From assembly GCF_900141905.1 (NCBI RefSeq), contig NZ_FQZF01000013.1:87081-151080 (forward strand): a stretch of DNA of 64,000 nucleotides, read 5' to 3'. Origin of the DNA: Muricoccus roseus (GTDB taxonomy: Bacteria > Pseudomonadota > Alphaproteobacteria > Acetobacterales > Acetobacteraceae). Of the stretch, positions 43,885 to 52,259 are shown piece after piece (within the stretch, counting starts at the first letter, position 1; every line of letters begins with the position of its first letter). The position numbers were made by a program, and so were the translations under genes. A model generated the notes under the pieces. It did no database searches and was not told the DNA's origin. It saw nothing but the letters and a program-made list of their open reading frames with translations.

Positions 43885-45207
43885 ATGGACGAAGACGCCA
43901 GAGAAGCCAGATTTCATTTTCTGCGGGATGGCAATTCTGAACCGAATAGCCTCGACTGGAACAAGGGGATCGAGAGTGCCCGCCAGGCGATTTCCGAGGC
44001 TATGAATGCCAAGAACATCGCGTTCTTGCTCGGCGCCGGATGTTCCTCCCTGATGAAGGGCAAAAAGGAACTCGGCATTGCAACCATGGCGCCCCTGGCC
44101 AAGGAGTTTTGCGGAGAAACCCTCGATGCGCGCGCGGCGGGCTTCTACGCCGATCCGCCGGTGGTCGGCGCTGCCCCGGCGCCATGGCGACTGACCAAGG
44201 ACGAACTCGAATATCTCGATGCACTCGGGATCGATCTGGCGAAGGATTACAGCCGCAACCTGGAACGCCTGATGGAGGTGCTGTTCGCGCAGCGGTTCGT
44301 GCTGCGCCAGAGCGAGAATGCCGCTCTTCACCCCTACCGCGCTGTTCTCGACGGCATTATCAAGAAGGTCCAGGATTTCCTCTGGACACGTGTCACCCAA
44401 GGGGCCTTCGCCACGGACGGCGACACCACCGTGCGCGACCTCTACGAGCGGTTCTACAAAAAGCTGGTCCTGCGCGATCGGTCCTTGCCCCGACCGTGGG
44501 TGTTCACGACCAACTATGATCATTTCAGCGAATTGGCGATGGATCGGCTTGGCATTCCCTATGCCAACGGCTTTTCCGGCGTCGTGGAACGTCGCTTCAA
44601 TCCGGCGATCTTCCGCTATGCCCTGGCCGAACAGCTCGACGTCGCCAGCCGCAAGTGGACCGCCGTCGACGCCTTCGTCTATCTCTGCAAATTGCATGGC
44701 TCGGTCACTTGGACCGAAGACGATCATGGCCTGTTCCCGATCAAGGAAGTCTGGCCGCCGGAATCCACGAACCAGATGCTGATCTATCCGACGCCGGCGA
44801 AACAGAACTCTTCGCTCGGCTCGCCCTATGCAGACATGTTTCGGGAATTTCAGTCCCGGATCGTGCGCGAGCAGAGCGTTCTCATCACGGCCGGCTACGC
44901 CTTCGGCGATGAGCACCTGAACAACATTATCTACCAGGCGCTAACGATCCCGACGTTCCGTCTGGTGATCTTCGCGGCGCCGGATACGGGCGGCGAGATC
45001 GCCAAGCTGCGAGCGCTGCGAGACCCGCGCATCTGGATCATCGGGGGCGACGGTCCTGCCGAGGGAACCAGGGCTCACTACTTCGACATGATCGTCGAGC
45101 ATTTCATGCCACAGCGCCCCAGCGACAGGATCGATGACGCCGTTCGCAAGGTGTTGTCCGAACTGGCGCCGAAGAGGGATGACGAGACCAAGGTTGGCGG
45201 GGCATGA
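43885..45207 (+). CDS. SIR2-domain defence protein (SIR2-HerA system)
   Basis: This 440-aa protein carries a SIR2 NAD-binding fold: FLLGAGCSS near residue 50, VFTTNYDHFSE near 206, CKLHGSVTW near 268 and TAGYAFGDEHLNNII. SIR2 proteins paired with HerA are known anti-phage systems in which a SIR2-HerA complex depletes NAD+ on infection. The herA start overlaps this stop by four bases. It starts 43 bp after res and could be read from the same transcript or its own promoter. Confidence 0.9.
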   Translation: MDEDAREARFHFLRDGNSEPNSLDWNKGIESARQAISEAMNAKNIAFLLGAGCSSLMKGKKELGIATMAPLAKEFCGETLDARAAGFYADPPVVGAAPAPWRLTKDELEYLDALGIDLAKDYSRNLERLMEVLFAQRFVLRQSENAALHPYRAVLDGIIKKVQDFLWTRVTQGAFATDGDTTVRDLYERFYKKLVLRDRSLPRPWVFTTNYDHFSELAMDRLGIPYANGFSGVVERRFNPAIFRYALAEQLDVASRKWTAVDAFVYLCKLHGSVTWTEDDHGLFPIKEVWPPESTNQMLIYPTPAKQNSSLGSPYADMFREFQSRIVREQSVLITAGYAFGDEHLNNIIYQALTIPTFRLVIFAAPDTGGEIAKLRALRDPRIWIIGGDGPAEGTRAHYFDMIVEHFMPQRPSDRIDDAVRKVLSELAPKRDDETKVGGA

Positions 45208-47249
45208 GCCACGATGATCGCAAGCGCGCGATCGGCAAGGTGGTGTCGGTCGCGGCCGACCGCTTCGTCGTCGAGATGCACGCCGGGACCGACAATTTCA
45301 CGGTCGTTGGCTTCGACGGCGTGCATTATGTGGCGCGGCTGGGATCGTTCCTGATGATCCCGTCGCAGTCGGAATATGTCGTGGTCGAGGTTGTCGGCCT
45401 GCGTGAGCGCGACGCGAGCACGCCGTCCGAGCGCGGCGATTTCGACAGGGCCGGCTCCCCGAAGTATCTGGACGTGGTGCCGGTCGGCATGTTGCCGATG
45501 CATGGCGGCGCGTTCCGTTTCGGTGTGTCCGTTTTCCCGTCCCTGTATGCGGACGCGCTCTATGCGCTGGACGGCGAACTCGACCGCATCTTCGAGACCG
45601 AGGCCGCCGTCGAACCTTCAGTCGGCCTGAACGGCGGCGCCTGCGAACCCGAAGGGGCCACGCGCTACCGGGTGCTGCCGATCGGCAGATCGGTGGTGTT
45701 CGAGAACTACGACATCAAGGTCCGGCTGAACGAGTTCTTCGGCGGTCATGTCGCCGTCCTGGGCAATACCGGCAGCGGCAAGTCCTGCACGGTCGCCTCG
45801 GTCTTGCAGTCCCTTTTCAGCAAGCCGGAGGAGCATCACGCCCGCGGCGCGACCTTCGTCGTCTTCGACGTCAATGGCGAGTATCACGCCGCGCTGGCCG
45901 CTTCCGCGAAGGAGGGAGCCATCGGGGTCGAGCGCGTCATCCTCGACGGCACGGCGGCTGGCTTCCGTATGCCGCATTGGTTCCTGGAGATGGCAGAATG
46001 GGAACTGCTCTTGCAGGCCAGCGAGCGAACACAGCTGCCGGTCCTTCGGACAGCGTTAGGTCTGACAAGTCTTTTTCATGCCAATACGCCAGAAGCTCTG
46101 GCGCTGCGCGAGCACTTTGTCGCCACCTGCATCATAGAGTGTTTTCGAGGGGCAGATGGCGACTCCCCTGTATCAAAATTTCAGCGCGTTGTCTCCCTTC
46201 TCCAGAAGTATCCGACAACCGACCTAAATATGGCGCTTCTGAACCGCTTTAATCCCAATTTTCAGTATGGAAATTTTTCGGGAAACAACCAATCGGCGTT
46301 CCTGGACGAAGTGAGAAAAAAGCTCCGGGAGGACGCGCCCTTACCAGCCTATAATCGGACACCATTCTCTTTTGATGAGCTGCACGAGTGTCTCGACTTC
46401 GCGATCCTCTATGAGGAGGCTCACGGCAATCGCCAAATCCGAGACTACTGCTCGTCCATGGTTACGCGCCTCAGATCCCTCCAGGAGAGAACAGAATATG
46501 CCTTTCTGCGTCACGAAGGAACCGACGTTGCCGCAGCCGTGAGCGATCTGGAATTTTTGACCAACATCGTCGGCCTGCAAAGGGCGGCCGGAGAATCTTT
46601 CACCAAACGCAATCAAGTCATTATTATTGATCTCAATTCTGTCGAAGATGAAATCGTTGAGCTGGTCAGTGCGGTCATCGCACGCATGCTTTTTCGGTTT
46701 CTTCGCCATGCGGAACCGAGAAACCGCTTCCCGATACACCTATTGCTCGAAGAGGCTCATAGATATATCGCATCTGCGCCGTCCCGCTTTTCCATCGACG
46801 CCACCAAGATTTTCGAGCGCATCGCCAAGGAAGGACGCAAATACGGCATGTTCGTGCTGCTGGCGTCTCAGCGCCCGAGCGAGCTGTCCAAGACGGTTCT
46901 CAGCCAGTGCTCCAACTTCCTGGTTCACCGAATCCAGAATCCCGACGATCTCTCCCAGATCCGCCAGATGACGCCGTTCATCTCAGAATCGGTCCTGAAG
47001 CGGTTGCCGTCATTGCCTCGGCAGCACGCGCTGGTATTTGGAACGTCGGTTAATTTGCCAACGACCTTCAAGGTCAGGGAGGCATCGCCGCGGCCGCGCA
47101 GTGATGATACCGCCGTGGTCGATCTGTGGTTTCACGAGGAAGGTCGAGCCGCTGACATCCGCCTAGCGCTCCGTCCGGCCGATGCCGCTGTGGCGGCTGA
47201 GGGCGAGGCGCTGATAGTAAACGCAGCGTCGGACGATGACATTTTGTGA
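45204..47249 (+). CDS. herA: HerA-family ATPase (SIR2-HerA system)
   Basis: This 681-aa protein has an N-terminal HAS-barrel-like region and a hexameric translocase core: AVLGNTGSGKSCT near residue 187, VVFDVNGEYH, LLLEEAHRYIASAPSRF near 513, and the C-terminal LLASQRPSELSKTVLSQCSN. HerA forms a ring that binds the SIR2 partner. The middle third (about 46,050-46,800) is distinctly more AT-rich than both ends, a sign of recombination within the gene. Confidence 0.92.
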   Translation: MSHDDRKRAIGKVVSVAADRFVVEMHAGTDNFTVVGFDGVHYVARLGSFLMIPSQSEYVVVEVVGLRERDASTPSERGDFDRAGSPKYLDVVPVGMLPMHGGAFRFGVSVFPSLYADALYALDGELDRIFETEAAVEPSVGLNGGACEPEGATRYRVLPIGRSVVFENYDIKVRLNEFFGGHVAVLGNTGSGKSCTVASVLQSLFSKPEEHHARGATFVVFDVNGEYHAALAASAKEGAIGVERVILDGTAAGFRMPHWFLEMAEWELLLQASERTQLPVLRTALGLTSLFHANTPEALALREHFVATCIIECFRGADGDSPVSKFQRVVSLLQKYPTTDLNMALLNRFNPNFQYGNFSGNNQSAFLDEVRKKLREDAPLPAYNRTPFSFDELHECLDFAILYEEAHGNRQIRDYCSSMVTRLRSLQERTEYAFLRHEGTDVAAAVSDLEFLTNIVGLQRAAGESFTKRNQVIIIDLNSVEDEIVELVSAVIARMLFRFLRHAEPRNRFPIHLLLEEAHRYIASAPSRFSIDATKIFERIAKEGRKYGMFVLLASQRPSELSKTVLSQCSNFLVHRIQNPDDLSQIRQMTPFISESVLKRLPSLPRQHALVFGTSVNLPTTFKVREASPRPRSDDTAVVDLWFHEEGRAADIRLALRPADAAVAAEGEALIVNAASDDDIL

Positions 47250-47356
47250 CCAGCTGGAGACGCTGGAGGCCGCAGGGACTCCCGGGTCATCCAGCTTCCT
47301 CAGCTGCGCGAATAGATATTTCACTTTTTCGATGTGCTGGACGGACAGCCGATCAC

Positions 47357-48082
47357 CTATTTGGTTAGCCACTGTCCGTAGGCTTCCACATCGATCATCG
47401 GAACGGTTCCGCTGAATTGCAGTTGAGAAATCAGCTTGAACAGGAATGCTGTCGCAGGCTTATTTTCGTTGACGAAGCTGAAGCTCGCGGTCGGCTGATC
47501 GAAGAAAAAGTGGCCATGTGAGGCGACACAGCCGATATCGAGCCGCCCGTCACCAACGTCGGCGGCCAGGGCCTTCTCAAATGAGGCTCCGAGAGCAGGA
47601 CTCCATTCGCTTTCAAAAGTCAGGAGGCCGCCCAAGATCGGGATCAACGGTTTCGCGGGATAGACGCCCTTGGCATATGGAATCGGTAGGCTCGTGCGGT
47701 GAAGGCACCTGACACTTGCAACTTTCTGCTGCGCGTATGCCACTAGGCCGGCATTCGCCGTCTGCTTTGCCTCGAAGACGGCGTAGACGCTCTCGGCCGG
47801 GATGATCGTCTCGTTCTCATATGTGAAAATGAAGGGTGAATACTGGCGATCGAAAATCACAACATCGATCTGTTGGCTGAAGTTGCCCAGGCTATCGACA
47901 ACATGCGCCTTGGAAGCCTGATAGCGCTTCGGCAAATATGTCTCCAGCATGCTGATCCAAACATTCTCGCTGGCATCGCCCTTCGTCCCCGGGTGGCTGA
48001 ACGACTTTCGGACGGTTGCGAGACGCTGCTGAATGTCTTCATGCAACGAGGAAAGAAGCTGGGACAAGGACCATTCCGACAT
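47357..48082 (-). CDS. DUF6602 protein, putative CBASS effector nuclease
   Basis: This 241-aa protein starts MSEWSLSQLLSSLHEDIQQR. A PD-(D/E)xK-like core is visible: E39 in GDASENVWISMLE, D73 in QQIDVVIFD and E104-A-K106 in SVYAVFEAKQ, the spacing of many restriction-type nucleases. It lies 32 bases after the cyclase gene at the end of the CBASS operon, where the effector usually is. NucC and SAVED-type effectors are absent. The DUF6602 call and effector role are inferred from motifs and place. Confidence 0.7.
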   Translation of the reverse strand: MSEWSLSQLLSSLHEDIQQRLATVRKSFSHPGTKGDASENVWISMLETYLPKRYQASKAHVVDSLGNFSQQIDVVIFDRQYSPFIFTYENETIIPAESVYAVFEAKQTANAGLVAYAQQKVASVRCLHRTSLPIPYAKGVYPAKPLIPILGGLLTFESEWSPALGASFEKALAADVGDGRLDIGCVASHGHFFFDQPTASFSFVNENKPATAFLFKLISQLQFSGTVPMIDVEAYGQWLTK

Positions 48083-48114
48083 CGAAAAACTCCGTGGGAT
48101 TTTGATGGCTGTCG

Positions 48115-49011
48115 TTAAGACAGCGGAAATTTCGGGCCGAACAATTCCCGCCAGGCGCGCAACGCCTCTCCGTTACGGCCGTGGCGGACATGGTCGATTG
48201 CAACGGTTGCTTCACGCTCCGCTGCACGCAGAAGGTCGCGCGCCCGCGTCTTGCGGGCCGTGTCCATGCTGTTGCTGATCGGCGGACCGAGGCCGGCGGG
48301 ATCAGGCCACTCGTCGAAAACCCGGGCCGCGAGCGTTGCAAAGAACCCCTGAATCTCGCGGTCAAAGCTGCCACCCCAGCCGCCATAAAGACATTGCATT
48401 GCCATGACTTCGATGAGGAACGAGGGCTTCACCGGCTTCTCGCCGTGCTTGGGGTTGTTGTTCCAGTATTTCAACATCCGCACGAGACCCTTCCATTCGT
48501 TTGAATAGGCCTGATGTGCGGTCGTTGCCTCTGCGGCATGGGTCTGAGGGTTGGTCCCGATCCACTTGCCGATTTCGTTATCAGGAATCTCGAAATTTTC
48601 ATCTTTGTCGAAAGCAGGAACGACATCGACACTGATGACTCGGTAATCGGTGTTATCCTCGGCATCCGCCCTCACGCCAAAATCGACGTTGATCGAGCGG
48701 TTCTGCTTCTTGGCCTTGTCGCCGTACTTCTCGACCAAGGCGTTGTGAAAATCAGTCAGCACAACCGATGGCGCTTTGGAACGATAGTGATCTTCCGACG
48801 GTTTCAAGACGAAGAAGATGTCGACGTCTTTCAATGGCTTTGTCTTGGTCCAGCGCGCATAGGATCCGGTCAGGAAGCTCCGGTCGATCTTGAACTTGGT
48901 GTCCAGATAATCCCGGACTTCCTTCTGGCGCGCGGAGGCGTTTGCCTGCTCACGATCGTTCAATTCCAATCGACTTTTGAATTTCCGGAACGCTTCGTCG
49001 ATCGTGAGCAT
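48115..49011 (-). CDS. CD-NTase (CBASS nucleotide cyclase)
   Basis: This 298-aa nucleotidyltransferase has [13 protein letters not shown] (residues ~47-57), the catalytic pair DVDIFFVL (D62, D64) and a third acidic residue in SVDVVPAF (D129). A helical C-terminal OAS/CD-NTase region follows. It would make a cyclic oligonucleotide when activated by the HORMA protein. The start ATG at 49011 forms a TGATG coupling with the HORMA stop. Clade and product cannot be set by eye; a C- or D-clade enzyme making cAAA is likely given the HORMA/TRIP13 partners. Confidence 0.88.
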   Translation of the reverse strand: MLTIDEAFRKFKSRLELNDREQANASARQKEVRDYLDTKFKIDRSFLTGSYARWTKTKPLKDVDIFFVLKPSEDHYRSKAPSVVLTDFHNALVEKYGDKAKKQNRSINVDFGVRADAEDNTDYRVISVDVVPAFDKDENFEIPDNEIGKWIGTNPQTHAAEATTAHQAYSNEWKGLVRMLKYWNNNPKHGEKPVKPSFLIEVMAMQCLYGGWGGSFDREIQGFFATLAARVFDEWPDPAGLGPPISNSMDTARKTRARDLLRAAEREATVAIDHVRHGRNGEALRAWRELFGPKFPLS

Positions 49012-49511
49012 CAAGCTCTCCTAAGATAAGAGGTGCTGGCGCCAAGGCCGCTGTGTTCGACAGTCGTCCCGAGGCTTTGACGAACCATGCCCTCCGTCGA
49101 ACGGCCGCTCGCCTTGCTCCACCCAGCCACGTCGGGACGTCCCGGCTTGCTTTGAAGAAGGAGTCGATACCGCGCCTCGCTCGGAACCAGCCCCGCCTTT
49201 CTGATGGCGTATTTGAGCTGCTCGGTATCCGTCCAAAAACCGCCATCGCCTCCGGACCAGCCATAGGCGATGTCGATGTCCCACCGGACAATCAGCGCGT
49301 CCGTTCTCGGGTTGTAGATTTCCAGCTTTACGGTTTCGAGATCGCCAGTGTTCAACCAGGTCTGCACACCGCGCATGTGCAGTTCCCAGTCGCCGACAAA
49401 CTCGGTTGGATCGAGGCCCACAAGGCGGATGATGTCCTTCAAGCTTTTGAGGATGTTGTCAGCCACATAGGTGACAGAGTGGGTATAGGTGTTGACAGCG
49501 ACGCTGGTCAT
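49011..49511 (-). CDS. cap7: Bacterial HORMA-domain protein (Cap7-like)
   Basis: This 166-aa protein begins [20 protein letters not shown] and contains [32 protein letters not shown] and a C-terminal safety belt-like [20 protein letters not shown]. This is the bacterial HORMA family of type III CBASS. HORMA proteins bind closure-motif peptides and then activate the cyclase; TRIP13 remodels them to shut the system off. It overlaps cap8 by four bases. Confidence 0.85.
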   Translation of the reverse strand: MTSVAVNTYTHSVTYVADNILKSLKDIIRLVGLDPTEFVGDWELHMRGVQTWLNTGDLETVKLEIYNPRTDALIVRWDIDIAYGWSGGDGGFWTDTEQLKYAIRKAGLVPSEARYRLLLQSKPGRPDVAGWSKASGRSTEGMVRQSLGTTVEHSGLGASTSYLRRA

Positions 49512-49984
49512 GAGCCCAGAAACCCTTTCGGATCGAATATAAGGGTCTGTGATTTCGTGGTCGCCGACTCGTCTGCGCTGGAGACAGCCGCATCAAGATC
49601 GCGCGCCGTGATGCGTGTGCTGTGCTTTTTGAGCGCAGCCTGGACCCATGCGAGATCGTCCGCCAGGCAAGGCAGCGATACCCGCCAATCCCCTTTCAGC
49701 GGGTCAAAGCCAAGGGAGTCTTCATTCGCACCGGAACCGTCGATGGCGTCATCGTCATAGAGGCAATAGATGCGCGTGCGCGGACCATCGCAGGTGACTG
49801 TGATCGCGGCGTCCTTGGGCGCCTGATCAGCGATCACACTGGCGGCGACACCGGTGACGGCAAGAAGCTCCGTCCGTGCATCTCCTGCCTTGCCCTGAGT
49901 CAAGAGATCAACGATCGCCGTCCAGGTCCGTGAGGCGTCGCGCTCGGGCGTACTCTTGAATGTGCGGCTGGCAACGGTGCTCAT
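49508..49984 (-). CDS. cap8: Cap8-like second HORMA-system protein
   Basis: This 158-aa protein lies between the TRIP13 and HORMA genes, the place of Cap8/HORMA3 in two-HORMA type III CBASS. Sequence similarity to HORMA proteins is weak by eye. The C-terminal tail ends [14 protein letters not shown], whose F-D-P core looks like a HORMA closure motif. Both gene ends overlap neighbours by four bases. The assignment rests on synteny and size. Confidence 0.65.
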   Translation of the reverse strand: MSTVASRTFKSTPERDASRTWTAIVDLLTQGKAGDARTELLAVTGVAASVIADQAPKDAAITVTCDGPRTRIYCLYDDDAIDGSGANEDSLGFDPLKGDWRVSLPCLADDLAWVQAALKKHSTRITARDLDAAVSSADESATTKSQTLIFDPKGFLGS

Positions 49985-50904
49985 GACGCCTTGCCTCCCG
50001 ACATACGGCCCGCCTTGGCAGCGCGCGCCGCGCCTAACAGATCCTCGAGCGTGACGCGTTCGGGATTCATGGCCGTTTGCGGGCTGCTGGCCAAGGCGTT
50101 GGCCACCATCTTGCGGATGGCGCGTCCGTCGAGCCCGACGCATTCGGCCGCGCAGCGGTCGAAACCCGAGGTCGTCGGCAGCTTCGCGATGGCTGGATAG
50201 GTCTTGCCGAGACCAGTCAGGCAATCCTTCAGGATAAGCCCGCACGCTTCACGATCGGGCAGCGGCACATGGACGACCAGGTCACAGCGCGAGGTGAAGG
50301 CCGCGTCGACCGCCTCGGGAAAGTTGCTGGTGGCAAGGAACAGCAGGTTCGGATGCCGTTCGGCCAGAGCGTCAAGTTGAACGAGCACGGCATCGGTTGC
50401 GCGGTGGATATCGATCGGATTGGCCTCCAGGCTCATTTTCGACCGGTCCGCGGCAAGCGTCTCGACTTCATCGAGGAGCACAATCGTCGGTCCTGCGGCG
50501 GCCGCTTCGGCGATCGACTGTGAGAACAGCTCCGAGACCGCACGCTGGGTCTTGCCCATCGCCGAACTGGTTAGCGCGTGGGGCTCGACTTCGAGCAGGC
50601 GGAACCCGCCGCCAGGAAATGTCTCGGCGGTACGATGTGCCAATCCGCGAGCGAGAGATGTCTTGCCGGTCCCTGGTGGTCCGACAAGCAGAATGACGCC
50701 GTGGAGCGGAATAACACTACGGTCGACCTTACCGCGCATCGTGAAGTTCAGCATCGCCTGCGAGAGGAGCTGGGCCTTCAGGCGCTCGTCCAGGATGATC
50801 GAATTCCAGAGTGCTCCGAGCGCGGGATCGGGAAGCCGGCGTGCGCGCTGGATGCCCTTGGGTTGATTGAAGTCCTCGTTCTGCACCGCCGTCAGCTTCT
50901 GCAT
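49981..50904 (-). CDS. cap6: TRIP13-like AAA ATPase (CBASS Cap6)
   Basis: This 307-aa AAA+ ATPase has Walker A VGPPGTGKTSLARGLAHR at residues ~74-91, Walker B IVLLDEVETLA near 145, sensor FLATSNFPEAVD and the arginine-finger region TSRCDLVV. TRIP13/Pch2-like ATPases open HORMA proteins and restrain CBASS signalling. It is the first of the overlapping cap6-cap8-cap7-cyclase genes. Confidence 0.9.
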   Translation of the reverse strand: MQKLTAVQNEDFNQPKGIQRARRLPDPALGALWNSIILDERLKAQLLSQAMLNFTMRGKVDRSVIPLHGVILLVGPPGTGKTSLARGLAHRTAETFPGGGFRLLEVEPHALTSSAMGKTQRAVSELFSQSIAEAAAAGPTIVLLDEVETLAADRSKMSLEANPIDIHRATDAVLVQLDALAERHPNLLFLATSNFPEAVDAAFTSRCDLVVHVPLPDREACGLILKDCLTGLGKTYPAIAKLPTTSGFDRCAAECVGLDGRAIRKMVANALASSPQTAMNPERVTLEDLLGAARAAKAGRMSGGKAS

Positions 50905-50987
50905 CGTGATCGTCCTCGCGTCGCCTGCCTGGCGGGTTGAATGCGAAAGTTGGAAAAACTGAGCCCAAGCGGCTGCGGCCGCTGGGC

Positions 50988-51209
50988 TTACCCCTTCGGA
51001 GGGAAGGGATCGTTGCCGTAGGAGTTGGCGTCCCGGATGCGACCGTCGGGACGGTGTATCACCACCTCGCCGCGCTCGCGGATCGCGGTGTTGCGCGCTG
51101 CTTCGGTTGCCTGCGCCTGGGTGCTGTGTGTCGTTCCCACGCGGGAAGCTCCCTCACGGCGCGTCGCCCAACCGGAATCGTGGGGAACGACATGGATGCG
51201 TTTTGACAT
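50988..51209 (-). CDS. DUF2188 small protein
   Basis: This 73-aa protein starts MSKRIHVVPHDSGWATRREG and contains TQAQATEAARNTAIRERGEV and VIHRPDGRIRDANSYGNDPF, the full DUF2188 pattern. A strong ribosome-binding site (GGAAGGAAG) precedes it. It lies 83 bp upstream of the TRIP13-like gene on the same strand, so it may be in the CBASS transcript. No role in CBASS is known. Confidence 0.8.
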   Translation of the reverse strand: MSKRIHVVPHDSGWATRREGASRVGTTHSTQAQATEAARNTAIRERGEVVIHRPDGRIRDANSYGNDPFPPKG

Positions 51210-51373
51210 TCTGACTTCCTTCCTGCTCGCCGCTGCCCGAATCGGACATTCACCGACGCCTAACCAATTTCAGGACGCTGGATTGTTGTCAATACACACA
51301 TTTTAAATGACAATATTAAGCACATTGTGTTTGTGACATTGACATCGTGCGGTGTGGAACGCAAACATTGGGA

Positions 51374-51727
51374 ATGCCAGATGAGTCGATCTATGTAGCG
51401 TTCGGGAAGCTTGTCGCTTCGAGGCGAAAGACACTTGAACTCACCCAAGCCGAGCTGGCAGCCAAAGTGGGTATGTCGCGTGCGTCAGTGGCAAATATCG
51501 AGAGCGGCCGGCAGAACGTGTTGTTGCATCACGTCTACAGTCTCGCGTCGGCGCTGGAATTTTCAAAGCCCGCCGATTTGCTACCCGCCGTGCCAAAACC
51601 ACAGCCCCGTGAGGATATGCAGATGATCTTGTCAGACGAAACAGTGACCGCTCGCGGCAAGGCGCAGATCAATGATCTGATCGCGGATGCGCTTGCGCGC
51701 CATAGTTCCGGAAGAGCCGGGTCGTGA
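51374..51727 (+). CDS. XRE-family regulator paired with ImmA/IrrE
   Basis: This 117-aa protein starts MPDESIYVAFGKLVASRRKT and has a helix-turn-helix (LTQAELAAKVGMSRASVANIES). The AT-rich upstream region (51280-51360) holds TTGTCA...TGACAA and CACA-T-TGTG inverted repeats that could be its operators, shared with the divergent DUF2188/CBASS unit. The downstream metallopeptidase start overlaps its stop. Confidence 0.87.
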   Translation: MPDESIYVAFGKLVASRRKTLELTQAELAAKVGMSRASVANIESGRQNVLLHHVYSLASALEFSKPADLLPAVPKPQPREDMQMILSDETVTARGKAQINDLIADALARHSSGRAGS

Positions 51728-52245
51728 CCGCCAACCCCGAAATGGCGCGGGAAGCTGCGCGCAGGATGTTGCGGGAGTTCGGAGTGAAGGGAGCCCCAGT
51801 TCCCATTGAGCGCATTATCAAGGCTAGGAACGTTGTACTTCAGTATGCGCCTCTGGAGGACGATCTCTCCGGCATGGCCTTCATAAAGGACGGCATCGGT
51901 ATCATCGGCGTGAACGCCTTGCATCACCCGAACCGGCAACGGTTTACGGCCGCACATGAGCTTGGGCATCATGTGTTGCATGCCGCGAATATCCAGAAGG
52001 CCGTGCATGTCGACAAAGGGTTTCGGGTTCTGTTGCGCGATGACGTCTCGTCACAGGGAATCGACCCTCTGGAAATCGAGGCCAACGCATTTGCGTCTGA
52101 GCTACTTATGCCTCGAGAATTCCTTGCGAATGCCCTGGACGCTAGTGGACTGGACATGGAGGATGACGTCGGGATTGAGGTGCTTGCAAAAAAGTTCCGG
52201 GTGAGTGCATCCGCGATGCGGTTCCGCCTAGCGAGTCATTTCTAG
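51724..52245 (+). CDS. ImmA/IrrE-family metallo-endopeptidase
   Basis: This 173-aa protein starts at GTG 51724 and has the zincin motif TAAHELGHHVLH near residue 77 and the third-ligand region EIEANAFASELLMP. In ICEBs1 the ImmA protease cleaves the XRE repressor to switch on the element. IrrE-type homologues act likewise in stress responses. With the XRE partner, it probably forms a protease-repressor switch for the neighbouring genes. Confidence 0.9.
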   Translation: MTANPEMAREAARRMLREFGVKGAPVPIERIIKARNVVLQYAPLEDDLSGMAFIKDGIGIIGVNALHHPNRQRFTAAHELGHHVLHAANIQKAVHVDKGFRVLLRDDVSSQGIDPLEIEANAFASELLMPREFLANALDASGLDMEDDVGIEVLAKKFRVSASAMRFRLASHF

Positions 52246-52259
52246 GCGAGGGGGTGTGT

